Positions 52,019-60,086 of a stretch of 64,000 nt of DNA are shown piece by piece (within the stretch, counting starts at the first letter, position 1; each line of letters begins with the position of its first letter). Location of the stretch: positions 1 through 64,000 of the forward strand of contig NZ_PTIX01000033.1 in NCBI RefSeq assembly GCF_002934265.1, in the 5' to 3' direction. This stretch comes from Actinokineospora auranticolor (GTDB lineage Bacteria > Actinomycetota > Actinomycetes > Mycobacteriales > Pseudonocardiaceae). The notes beneath the pieces are model-generated. The model did no database searches, was not told the DNA's origin, and saw only the letters and a program-made list of their open reading frames with translations. A program made the position numbers and the translations under genes.

Positions 52019-52389
52019 CCGGCTTCTTGGCGGACCTGTCCCGCCCGCAGGTCACCCTTGCCGTGGTTGCCGCATGCGTCCTGGGTCTCGTGGTCCTGGT
52101 CGTGGCGATGATCGTGTCGCCCCGGTGGCGGGGACGCGCGCCGCGGGTCGCCGCCGGGCTCATCGGCGGTGTGGTCGCCCTGTACCTCGTCGGTCGCGCG
52201 GTCGCGGAGTTCTGGATCGTCGACTACGCGAACCCCGACAGCTACCGGGACGACTGGGGAGGCCCCAGCCTGCTCGGGGTGTTCGCCGTGCACAGCGGTC
52301 CCGGCTTGGCCGTCGGCGGCGGCGGGGCGGGGTGGTTGGTCCGCCGCCGGCGCGGGGCTAGTCGAGTTCGACGAGGCGGCGGCGCATGA
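52015..52389 (+). CDS. Small membrane protein of the PadR operon
   Basis: A 124-residue protein with two membrane helices (QVTLAVVAACVLGLVVLVVAMIV and VAAGLIGGVVALYLVG) and a third weak one (LGVFAVHSGPGLAVGGGGAGW), ending in a basic tail. Its ATG overlaps the preceding TGA (ATGA). The last 32 bases overlap the 3' end of the opposing ligase gene, so the real C-terminus may be shorter in evolution. No known family. Confidence 0.6.
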   Translation: MTGFLADLSRPQVTLAVVAACVLGLVVLVVAMIVSPRWRGRAPRVAAGLIGGVVALYLVGRAVAEFWIVDYANPDSYRDDWGGPSLLGVFAVHSGPGLAVGGGGAGWLVRRRRGASRVRRGGGA

Positions 52390-54418
52390 TTTTGCCGGTG
52401 GCGTTGCGGGGGACCTTGCGGACGAAGAAGACGTCGCGGGGTACCGAGAAGCGCTCCAGGTGTTCGTGGACGTAGTCCCGTACCGCGGTCGCGCCCAGGC
52501 GGGCGCCCGGTCGCAACGCCACGTACGCGGCGAAGCGCTGGCCGTATTCGGCGTCCGGGACGCCGACGACTGCGGCGTCGGCCACCTCGTCCAGGGTCAG
52601 GAGCAGGTCTTCCACCGGCTGCGGGAACACGTTCTCCCCGCCGGAGACGATCATGTCGTCGTCGCGGCCGGAGACGAACAGGCGGCTGTCCGCGTCCAGG
52701 TAGCCGCGGTCGCCGGTGACCATGAGGTCGTGGTGCATCTCGTTGCTGGTGCCGTTGGTGTAGCCCTCGAACAGCATCTCGTTGGCCACGCAGATGCGGC
52801 CGACCACCCCCGGCGCCACCGGCTCCCCCGCCGCGTCGAGTATGCCGACGCGGGTGCCGACCGGGCAGCGGCCCGCGGTGGTCGGCGCGGCGCGCAGGTC
52901 GGCGGGGTCGGCGATGCTGGCCCAGGACACCTCGGTCGAGCCGTACAGGTTGTAGAGGATGTCGCCGTAGGCGTCCATGAACGCGGTGACCAGCGGACCG
53001 GGCAGGGCCGCACCGCTCGAGGCGACGACCCGCAGGCTCGACGTGTCGTAGCGGGCGCGGACCCGCTCCGGCAGGGCCATGATCCGCTGGAGCATCACCG
53101 GGACCACGATCAGCGCCGTGCAGCGCAGCTCGGCGATCGCGGCGAGCGTGGCCTCCGCGTCGAAGCGCCGCTGGAGCACGAGCGTGGCGTGCAGCGGCAT
53201 GCCGAGCTGGACCGCGGCCAGGCCCCAGGTGTGGAACAGCGGGGCGGCCACCATGATCCGCTCCCCCGCCCGCAGCGGGATCCGGGAGAGCACCGACGCG
53301 GCGGACCCCAGGCTCGGCGGGTTGCGGCGGCGGGCGCCCTTGGGGGTGCCGGTGGTGCCCGAGGTCAGCACGATGATCTTGCCCGCGGTGCCCGGCGGGC
53401 GGACCGGGGTGGCCCGCGAGCGCGAGATGATGCCGTCCACGGCGAGTTCGACCGGTTCGGTGGTCCAGGTGGAGATCCACGGCAGGGCGGCGGGCAGGTG
53501 GTGGAACAGCGGCGCGAACTCGTCGTCGGCGAGCAGGGCGATGGGCCGGTGCGCCTCGACGAGGTCGGCGACCTGGTCGGCGGAGAGCCCGGTGTTGAGC
53601 AGCAGGACGTCCGCGCCGAGCTTGCCGCAGGCGATGGTGGCCTCGACCAGGCCGCCGTGGTTGCGGCACATGATCGCGACCCGGCGGCCCGCGCGGACGC
53701 CGTGCTCGGCGAGCCCGTTGGCCAGCCGGGTGGTGCGCAGGTCGATCTCGCTGAAGGTCAGCTTGCCGCGCTCGTCGATCAGCGCGACGCCGTCCGGGAC
53801 GCGCGCGGCGGCGGCGCGGTAGCCGCCGACCAGGGTGGCGCCCCACTTGGCCAGGGCGCTGAGCTGCCGGGCGATCCGGTCGGGTCGGCCCGGGGACAGG
53901 ACACCCGCGCGGGCCAGTATCCGCGCGACGGTCAGCGTGGACTGGCCGCGCGCGGTCTGCTCCAGCCGTGTCGGTGAGACGGTGGTGACGCGTTCGGACA
54001 GGTGGTCGTCCACCCGGCCGAGGGCTTTGCGGATCCGCTTGCGCAGCCAGGTCGAGGACATCGCGGTGCCCGCGGTCAGCGTCTCGGGCAGGGACAGCAC
54101 GACGTGCACGTGGGTGCCCGCGCCATCGGGGTCGAGCCGGATCGACAGGTGGCCGCCCTGCCAGGCCGGGCCGACCAGCACCAGGTGCTCCCCCGGCCGG
54201 TTGACCAGCACCTCGACGTGGTCGGCGACCGGGTCGCCCTGGCCGAGGCAGAAGCGGACGCGGTAGCGGGCGGCGCGGTCCGAGGGGGCGGCGACGGTCT
54301 CGGCGGAGGCGACCTCGCGGACGAACCGCGGGTAGAGCCCGGGATCGCCGAGGACGTCCCAGACGCGGTCCGGTGCGTGGTCGAGGTGCCGCTGCACCTC
54401 GACGAGCTCGGTCGGCAT
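52358..54418 (-). CDS. SRPBCC-acyl-CoA synthetase fusion protein
   Basis: A 686-residue protein. Residues 1-150 look like a SRPBCC/START-type ligand-binding domain (RHLDHAPDRVWDVLGDPGLYPRFV ... HVHVVLSLPETLTAGTAM). Residues about 195-680 are an ANL-superfamily AMP-binding ligase: IVLTSGTTGTPKG near 353, YNLYGSTE, VTGDRGYLDADSRLFVSGRDDDMIVSGGENVFP, and a C-terminal catalytic Lys in KVPRNATGKIMRR. It would activate a carboxylic acid to an acyl-CoA. The SRPBCC fusion is unusual and may hand over or hold a hydrophobic substrate. It lies 211 nt downstream of the lysine cluster on the same strand, perhaps with its own promoter. Confidence 0.88.
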   Translation of the reverse strand: MPTELVEVQRHLDHAPDRVWDVLGDPGLYPRFVREVASAETVAAPSDRAARYRVRFCLGQGDPVADHVEVLVNRPGEHLVLVGPAWQGGHLSIRLDPDGAGTHVHVVLSLPETLTAGTAMSSTWLRKRIRKALGRVDDHLSERVTTVSPTRLEQTARGQSTLTVARILARAGVLSPGRPDRIARQLSALAKWGATLVGGYRAAAARVPDGVALIDERGKLTFSEIDLRTTRLANGLAEHGVRAGRRVAIMCRNHGGLVEATIACGKLGADVLLLNTGLSADQVADLVEAHRPIALLADDEFAPLFHHLPAALPWISTWTTEPVELAVDGIISRSRATPVRPPGTAGKIIVLTSGTTGTPKGARRRNPPSLGSAASVLSRIPLRAGERIMVAAPLFHTWGLAAVQLGMPLHATLVLQRRFDAEATLAAIAELRCTALIVVPVMLQRIMALPERVRARYDTSSLRVVASSGAALPGPLVTAFMDAYGDILYNLYGSTEVSWASIADPADLRAAPTTAGRCPVGTRVGILDAAGEPVAPGVVGRICVANEMLFEGYTNGTSNEMHHDLMVTGDRGYLDADSRLFVSGRDDDMIVSGGENVFPQPVEDLLLTLDEVADAAVVGVPDAEYGQRFAAYVALRPGARLGATAVRDYVHEHLERFSVPRDVFFVRKVPRNATGKIMRRRLVELD

Positions 54419-54629
54419 GGTCCTCCGTCATGCGGGTGGGCGGGTCCCGCACCGCGGACCGGGCGGTGGTGGGGCCCGCGCGGCGGCGGGAGTCGGCACT
54501 CTCCCAACGCACGTGGACACGCTTGGATATCGGTTGGTATCAGCGACCACCCATCCGGCGCAAGCTCTGCTACATCCGTTCGCCGCAACGCGCCTCAAGA
54601 TCACTCACCCGGCGCATACTTCAGGCGTC

Positions 54630-55019
54630 TTACACCTTTTGGGGGACCACGACCGTGCCTTTGGCCCGCGTCACCACAAGGGGCGGGTCGAGCACGCCCG
54701 CGGCCGACGGTCCGCGCTCCGGGGCGGCCCGACAGACGACGCGGGCCTCGAACTCCACGCCGCGCGACCGGGTGCCGACGCGGACCAGGGTGGCGGTGGC
54801 TTCGATGACGTCGCCCGCGCGCACCGGGGCGAGGAACGAGACGGTGTCGTACCCGGCGAAGAGGCCCTCGTCGCCGTCGGTCCGCACGCACAGCTCGGTG
54901 GCGACGTCGCCGAACAGGCCCAGCGAGTAGGCGCCGTCGACCAGCGCGCCGCCGTAGTGCGCGTGGGCGTGGGGGACGTACCGGCGGTGGGTCACGGTGG
55001 TGCCGACCAGTTCACTCAT
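54630..55019 (-). CDS. kal: 3-aminobutyryl-CoA ammonia-lyase
   Basis: A 129-residue hotdog-fold protein matching the clostridial 3-aminobutyryl-CoA ammonia-lyase: VTHRRYVPHAHAHYGGALVDGAYSLGLFGDVATELCVRTDGDEGLFAGYDTVSFLAPVRAGDVIEATATLV. It converts 3-aminobutyryl-CoA to crotonyl-CoA and ammonia. The ATG overlaps the kamE stop (ATGA), so it is translationally coupled to the lysine 5,6-aminomutase genes. That context is the main support for the specific activity. Confidence 0.85.
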   Translation of the reverse strand: MSELVGTTVTHRRYVPHAHAHYGGALVDGAYSLGLFGDVATELCVRTDGDEGLFAGYDTVSFLAPVRAGDVIEATATLVRVGTRSRGVEFEARVVCRAAPERGPSAAGVLDPPLVVTRAKGTVVVPQKV

Positions 55020-55774
55020 ACGGCCTCCTTGCGCTGGGAGATGGCGTGGGTGAGGTAGCTGGCGACCTCACCGGGGGTCGTGCCGCGGCTGAAGACCCGG
55101 TCGACGCCGAGTTCGGCGGCCATCCGGGGGTCGAACCGGGGTCCGCCCGCGACCAGCAGCGGCCGCCGCTGCCCCATGGCCTCGCGGAACGCGGCCGACA
55201 TCTCCTGGGTGTTGAGGATGTGCGCGTCGCGCTGGGTGACGACCTGGGAGACCAGCACCGCGTCCGCCTTCTCCGCGCGGGCGCGCTTGACCAGGTCGGG
55301 CACCGTGACCTGGGCGCCGAGGTTGACCACGCGCAGCTCGCGGTAGTACTCGAGGCCCTTCTCCCCCGCGAAGCCCTTGATGTTGAGGATCGCGTCGATG
55401 CCGACGGTGTGCGCGTCGGTGCCGATGCAGGCGCCGACGACCACGAGCTTGCGGCGCAGCAGCTTCTTGACCGCGGAGTTGACCTCGCCGGGCGGCAGCA
55501 GCGGGTACTCGCGTTCGATGACCTCGACCTCGTCGAGGTCGACGACGTGCCGGACGGAGCCGTAGACGACGAAGAAGGTGAAGTCGGGTCCGATGGCGTG
55601 GGAGTGCACGACCATGGCCGGGTCGATGCCCATCTTCCCGGCGAGCAGCAGGGCGGCCCCCTCGGCGCGGGGGCCGTGCGGGACGGGCAGGGTGAAGGAG
55701 GTCTGCACCATGCCGTCGCCCTTGGTGTCGCCGTAAGGGCGCACGTGTCTGGCCGTCGTGGTGTCGCCGGTCAT
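55016..55774 (-). CDS. kamE: Lysine 5,6-aminomutase, beta subunit
   Basis: A 252-residue B12-binding subunit. GACIGTDAHTVGIDAILNIKGFAG contains the DxHxxG motif that places the histidine below cobalt, and the C-terminal Rossmann half has VVNLGAQVTVPDLVKRARAEKADAVLVSQVVTQRDAHILNT, which also carries the Lys region used for PLP. With KamD it moves the 6-amino group of lysine or beta-lysine to C5. ATG 55774 overlaps the kamD stop (ATGA). It is coupled downstream to kal. Confidence 0.93.
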   Translation of the reverse strand: MTGDTTTARHVRPYGDTKGDGMVQTSFTLPVPHGPRAEGAALLLAGKMGIDPAMVVHSHAIGPDFTFFVVYGSVRHVVDLDEVEVIEREYPLLPPGEVNSAVKKLLRRKLVVVGACIGTDAHTVGIDAILNIKGFAGEKGLEYYRELRVVNLGAQVTVPDLVKRARAEKADAVLVSQVVTQRDAHILNTQEMSAAFREAMGQRRPLLVAGGPRFDPRMAAELGVDRVFSRGTTPGEVASYLTHAISQRKEAV

Positions 55775-57345
55775 CGGGTCGCTCCTTCTTCGAGCAGGTC
55801 GACGGCCGGGTTGGTGTAGTCGTCGGCCTTGGCGATCACGCCGTCGGCGCCCTTGCCCTGGTCGGCGGGACGTTTCATCAGACCGAAGGTGCCCTCGGCG
55901 ATGGCGTTGAGCAGGCCGTCGGCCTTGACGCGTTCGAGCAGGTCGACGGCTTCGCCCAGGACCTGGTGGGCGCGTTTGACGATGAGCCCGTCGGGGGCGG
56001 GCCGGAAGTCCTCGGCGAGGCCGCCCGCCGCGTCGAGGACGTAGCGGACGTTGGCCAAGGCGAGGTCGCGGTCGGACAGGAACGGGGTGGCGACGGCCTC
56101 GGTCATCATGCCGACGAGCAGGATCGACTGGCCGGTGAGCACCCCGGCGAGGTTGAAGAAGCCGTCGAGCAGGTAGCCGTTGAACACGTCGCCGGTCATG
56201 TGCTTGGTCGGCGGCATCCACTTCAGCGGCGCGTCGGGGAACAGCTCGCGGGCCAGCAGGGCGTGGGCGAGTTCGAGGCGGAACGAGTCGGGCAGCTTCG
56301 GGTTGATCTCGAAGGCGTGGCCGAGGCCGAGGAGGTGGTCGGGCAGCCCCGCCTCGTGCGCGAAGTGCTCGTTGAGCAGCTGGGAGACGGTGACGGTGTG
56401 CGCGGCGTCCACGGCGTCGTCGGTGGTGAGGTAGTTGTCCTCGCCGGTGTTGATGATGATGCCCGCGCGGGCGTGGACCTGGCGGGAGAACCGCTGGTCG
56501 ACGAAGGTGCGGATGGGGTTGATGTCGCGGAAGAGGATGCCGTACATGGAGTCGTTGAGCATCATGTCGAGCCGTTGCAGGCCCGCCAGCACGGCGATCT
56601 CGGGCATGCACAGCCCGGAGGCGTAGTTGGTGAGGCGGATGTAGCGGCCGACCTCCTTGGACACGTCGTCCATGGCGGCGCGCATGATCCGGAAGTTCTC
56701 CTGCGTGGCGTACGTGCCCGCGAAACCGTGGTGGGTGGCGCCCTCGGGGACGTAGTCGAGCAGGGACTGCCCGGTGGAGCGGATGACCGCGATGATGTCG
56801 GCGCCCGCGCGGGCGGCGTTGGCGGCCTGGACGACGTCCTCGTCGATGTCGCCGGTGGCCACGATGAGGTAGATCCACGGCCTGCGGGCCGGGTCGCCGT
56901 GGCGTTCGACGAGTTTGTCGCGTTGGGCGCGGTTGCGGTCGACCGTGCGCAGGCCCTTGGCGATCGCGGTGCGGGCGGCCTTGGCGGCCCGGGTGGCGTC
57001 GCGGCCGGTGGGCAGCGCGTAGGTGACCTGCCCGGCGGCGGTGGCCTCGGCAAGCTCGGTCAGGCTGGTCAGGTCGTGGCGGCGCAGCGCGTCGAACACC
57101 GGCAGGCAGACGCCGTGTTCGAGGCCGCAGTGCGCCGCGACGGTGTCCACGACCCGGTTGACCCACGGCACGTCACTGGCGCGGTGGGTGCTGTCCGCGC
57201 CGGTGATGCCCGCCAACCGCAGGGTCGCCCGCTCCACGGACACGGTGGTGTGCGAGCGGGCGATCCCGATCACCGGCGCGGCGGCCTCGGCGGCCAGCCG
57301 CCGGGCCGTGGCCACCACGGCGGGGTCGAGGTCCAGCAGCGCCAT
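55771..57345 (-). CDS. kamD: Lysine 5,6-aminomutase, alpha subunit
   Basis: A 524-residue TIM-barrel subunit. Typical segments include PWIYLIVATGDIDEDVVQAANAARAGADIIAVIRSTGQSLLDYVPEGATHHGFAGTYATQENFRIMRAA, NYASGLCMPEIAVLAG and RDINPIRTFVDQRFSRQVHARAGIIINTGEDNYLTTDDA. It binds adenosylcobalamin with KamE and rearranges beta-lysine to 3,5-diaminohexanoate. It lies 12 nt after the amidohydrolase gene and overlaps kamE. Presence of both subunits with intact motifs argues for an active enzyme. Confidence 0.93.
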   Translation of the reverse strand: MALLDLDPAVVATARRLAAEAAAPVIGIARSHTTVSVERATLRLAGITGADSTHRASDVPWVNRVVDTVAAHCGLEHGVCLPVFDALRRHDLTSLTELAEATAAGQVTYALPTGRDATRAAKAARTAIAKGLRTVDRNRAQRDKLVERHGDPARRPWIYLIVATGDIDEDVVQAANAARAGADIIAVIRSTGQSLLDYVPEGATHHGFAGTYATQENFRIMRAAMDDVSKEVGRYIRLTNYASGLCMPEIAVLAGLQRLDMMLNDSMYGILFRDINPIRTFVDQRFSRQVHARAGIIINTGEDNYLTTDDAVDAAHTVTVSQLLNEHFAHEAGLPDHLLGLGHAFEINPKLPDSFRLELAHALLARELFPDAPLKWMPPTKHMTGDVFNGYLLDGFFNLAGVLTGQSILLVGMMTEAVATPFLSDRDLALANVRYVLDAAGGLAEDFRPAPDGLIVKRAHQVLGEAVDLLERVKADGLLNAIAEGTFGLMKRPADQGKGADGVIAKADDYTNPAVDLLEEGATR

Positions 57346-57357
57346 CTCCGGGGCTCC

Positions 57358-58947
57358 TCACATGACGTCGTGGATGGTCCGGCCGCGCAGGACGGTGCGC
57401 AGGCAGGTGGGGGCGGGTGCGCCGGGGTGCAGCGGGGGCAGGCCGGGGACGCGGGAGCGCGGGTCGGTGGACCAGCGGCGGACCCGGCTGTCGGGTGCGG
57501 CGACGACCAGCTCGGGGGCGTCCCAGACGGCGTAGGTGGCGGGGGCGCCGGGCACGAGGGTGCCGGTGAGGCCGTCGTCGACGCCCGCGGCTCGCCAGCC
57601 GCCGCGGGTGTGGGCGGTGAACGCGGCACGCGGGCTGAGGCCGGAGCCGGGGGTGCGGTGGTTGACCGCGGCGGCGACCGACGCCCACGGGTCGAGGCGG
57701 GTGACGGGGGCGTCGGAGCCGAGCGCGAGCACGACACCCGCGGCGGCGAGGCGGGCGAACGGGTTGAGGGTGATGCCGCGCTCGGGGCCGAGTCGGTCGA
57801 CGTACATGCCGTCCGGTCCGCCCCAGAACGCGTCGAACTGCGGCTGCACGGAGGCGACCACACCCCACTGGCCGAGCCGTTCGGCCTGCTCCTCGGTGAC
57901 CATCTCCAGGTGTTCGAGGCGGTGGCGGGCACCGGCGAGCGCGGGCAGGCCGACGCGCTTCTCGGCGAAGGCGAACCCGGCGACGACCTCGGCCACGGCG
58001 GCGTCGCCGATGACGTGGAACCCGGCCTGCAAACCGGACTCGGTGCAGGCCACCAGGTGGTCGCCGATGGTCTCGGCGTCGAGGTAGAGGGCGCCGGAGG
58101 TGTCCGCGTCGGTGTAGGGGTCGCACAGGGCGGCGGTGCGGGAGCCGAGCGCGCCGTCGACGAACAGGTCGCCCGCGAGGCCGCGGACGCGGTGGCGCAC
58201 GGCGAGGTCGGCGCCACCGAGCTGGCCCCAGTAGCCGACGACCTCGGGCCGGTCGCCGCCCGCGCGGGCGAGCAGGTCGGCGAGGTCCTCGGCGCCGGAG
58301 ATGTCGGGGCCCGCGCACTCGTGCACGGACACGATGCCCATGGCGGCGGCGTGCCGGAGGAACTCGTCCTGGGCCTGGGCGCGCTGGTCGGGGGTGATGG
58401 CGTCGCGGGCCGCGCGGCGGGCGCGGTGGTGGGCGTCGCGGGTGAGGGGGGCGTCGGGGTGGTAGCCGTCGGCGTCGCGGACCCCGGGGGCGAGGTCGAG
58501 CAGGGCGGTGGACACGGCGGCGGAGTGCACGTCGACGCGGGAGAGGTAGACGGCGGTCCCGCCCGCGGCGGCGTCGAGCTCGGCGCGGGTCGGGGGGCGG
58601 TGCTCGGGCCAGGCGGTCTCGTCCCAGCCGTGACCCCAGACGACGGCGGGGTTGTTCTCGCGCACGTACGCGGTGACGGCGGCGAGGCAGTCGGCGAGGG
58701 ACGCGGCGGCGGTGAGGTCGAGACCGGTGCGCAGCAGGCCGGTGGCGGTGGCGTGCACGTGGGCGTCGACGAACGCGGGGGCGACGAAGGCGCCACCGAG
58801 GTCGACGGTGTCGGCGTCGGGGTGCAGCGCGCGGCCGACGGAGTCCTGGCCGAGCCAGACCACCACCCCGTCCTGCACGGCGATGGCGGTGGCGTCGGGG
58901 TCGGCCGGGGAGTGGATCCGGCCGCCGGTCAGAAGGGTGGTGCTCAC
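57358..58947 (-). CDS. YtcJ-like metal-dependent amidohydrolase
   Basis: A 529-residue amidohydrolase-3 family protein. The metal-site HxH is in VAPAFVDAHVHATATGLL; later ligand positions are HECAGPD, FHVIGDAAV and HRLEHLEM; an acidic catalytic position appears in LALGSDAPVTRLDPW. It hydrolyses an amide or cyclic amide. It is translationally coupled between kdd (GTGA overlap) and kamD (12 nt), so it probably works in the same pathway, e.g. releasing lysine, an N-acyl form, or a cyclised intermediate. I know of no such member in the classical lysine pathway. Confidence 0.85.
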   Translation of the reverse strand: MSTTLLTGGRIHSPADPDATAIAVQDGVVVWLGQDSVGRALHPDADTVDLGGAFVAPAFVDAHVHATATGLLRTGLDLTAAASLADCLAAVTAYVRENNPAVVWGHGWDETAWPEHRPPTRAELDAAAGGTAVYLSRVDVHSAAVSTALLDLAPGVRDADGYHPDAPLTRDAHHRARRAARDAITPDQRAQAQDEFLRHAAAMGIVSVHECAGPDISGAEDLADLLARAGGDRPEVVGYWGQLGGADLAVRHRVRGLAGDLFVDGALGSRTAALCDPYTDADTSGALYLDAETIGDHLVACTESGLQAGFHVIGDAAVAEVVAGFAFAEKRVGLPALAGARHRLEHLEMVTEEQAERLGQWGVVASVQPQFDAFWGGPDGMYVDRLGPERGITLNPFARLAAAGVVLALGSDAPVTRLDPWASVAAAVNHRTPGSGLSPRAAFTAHTRGGWRAAGVDDGLTGTLVPGAPATYAVWDAPELVVAAPDSRVRRWSTDPRSRVPGLPPLHPGAPAPTCLRTVLRGRTIHDVM

Positions 58948-59984
58948 GACCGGTCAGTCTCTCGGGCGGTGAACAGGTCCCGCACGCCGGGCTCGGCTCG
59001 CAGCAGCTCGAGCGCGAAGGCGGCGTGGCCGGGGACGTAGCCGTTGCCGACGAGCATCCGCACGTCGGCGGCCAGTCCCTCGGCGCCGAGCGCGGCGGCG
59101 GCGAACGAGGTGGCCATGGAGAAGAACACGACCGTGCCGCCGTCGGCGGTGGCCATGATCGCGCCGTGCTCGCAGCCGGGCACGTCCACGCAGACGACGG
59201 TGACGTCGACGGGCGCGCCGACGGCGGTGGCCACGGCGACGGGGTCGCGGGCGTCGGCGATGACGACCTCGTCGGCCAGGCCCGCCGCGCGCACCGCGGT
59301 GGCCTCGGTCTCGGTGGGGACGAGCGCGACGACGCGCCCGGCCCCGGCGCGGCGGGCGGCGGCCAGCGACAGGGAGCCGGATTTGCCGCCGCCACCGAGG
59401 ACGCAGACCGCGGGCGCTCCCCCGGCCTCGCGCACGACGCGGTCGGTGAGCGCGGGGGCGCCGCAGACGTCGAGGACGGACAGGGCGAGCGCGTCGGGCA
59501 GGTCGTCCGGGAGCACGGCGGCGATGGAGCGGCCGAACAGCACCGCGGTGCCGCGGCACGGGACCTGCTCGGCGCGGCCGTCCCAGTCGGCGAGGCCGTC
59601 GGTGATCCGCAGCGGGGTGAGGGTGAGGGAGACGAGGGTGGCGATCCGGTCGCCCGGTGCGAGGCCGAGCGGGGAGTCCGGGCCGGCGGCGCGGACGGTG
59701 CCGAGCAGCATGCCGCCGGAGCCGGTGACCGGGTTCTGCATCTTGCCGCGCTCGGCGACGATCGCCAGGACCGCCGCGCGCACGGCGTCGCCGGTGCCGT
59801 GCTGCTCGCGCAGTTGCCGGTAGGAGGCGGCGTCGAGGTTGAGCCGTTCGACGTCGACCACGACCTCGTCGGCGTACGGGCTCGGGTCGGGGTCGAGGCG
59901 GCGGGCCTGCTGGGGCAGGACGCCGACCGGGTCGAGGACCCGGTGCAGGCCGTAGGGCGACCCGATGGGGTGAGCCGTCTCCAC
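58944..59984 (-). CDS. kdd: L-erythro-3,5-diaminohexanoate dehydrogenase
   Basis: A 346-residue dehydrogenase. The N-terminal GSPYGLHRVLDPVGVLPQQARRLD matches the 3,5-diaminohexanoate dehydrogenase family, and VCVLGGGGKSGSLSLAAARRAGAGRVVALVPT is its NAD(P)-binding region. It oxidises 3,5-diaminohexanoate to 5-amino-3-oxohexanoate. GTG 59984 lies behind GAGGAGGAC. It is the first gene of the leftward operon and is divergent from kamA. Confidence 0.9.
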   Translation of the reverse strand: METAHPIGSPYGLHRVLDPVGVLPQQARRLDPDPSPYADEVVVDVERLNLDAASYRQLREQHGTGDAVRAAVLAIVAERGKMQNPVTGSGGMLLGTVRAAGPDSPLGLAPGDRIATLVSLTLTPLRITDGLADWDGRAEQVPCRGTAVLFGRSIAAVLPDDLPDALALSVLDVCGAPALTDRVVREAGGAPAVCVLGGGGKSGSLSLAAARRAGAGRVVALVPTETEATAVRAAGLADEVVIADARDPVAVATAVGAPVDVTVVCVDVPGCEHGAIMATADGGTVVFFSMATSFAAAALGAEGLAADVRMLVGNGYVPGHAAFALELLRAEPGVRDLFTARETDRS

Positions 59985-60017
59985 CCGTCCTCCTCGCTGC
60001 GCCACACTGGCACTACC

Positions 60018-60032
60018 CGTAAGATTTACGGC
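60018..60032. promoter_or_regulatory. 15-bp palindrome in the kdd-kamA divergent promoter
   Basis: CCGTAA, GAT, TTACGG: a perfect palindrome of the length and centre usual for Lrp/AsnC sites, 34 nt from the kdd start and 54 nt from kamA. No lrp/asnC gene is in the window, so the regulator would act from elsewhere. Confidence 0.55.
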
Positions 60033-60086
60033 ACTCTATCGTTCTGGCAGCATATCTTCACGCCCCACTAGCGGCTAGGAGCGAAT

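Noticed and set aside
52016..52389. Treating the small membrane protein end as an artefact of the opposing ligase gene
   Set aside because: It has two clear membrane helices and an ATGA overlap with the preceding gene, so I kept it with moderate confidence.
55966..59040. A plus-strand open frame of about 1,024 codons across kamD, the amidohydrolase and kdd
   Set aside because: It is antisense to well-recognised enzymes, is dominated by Gly, Val, Ala and Arg, and has no domain; long antisense frames are normal at this GC content.
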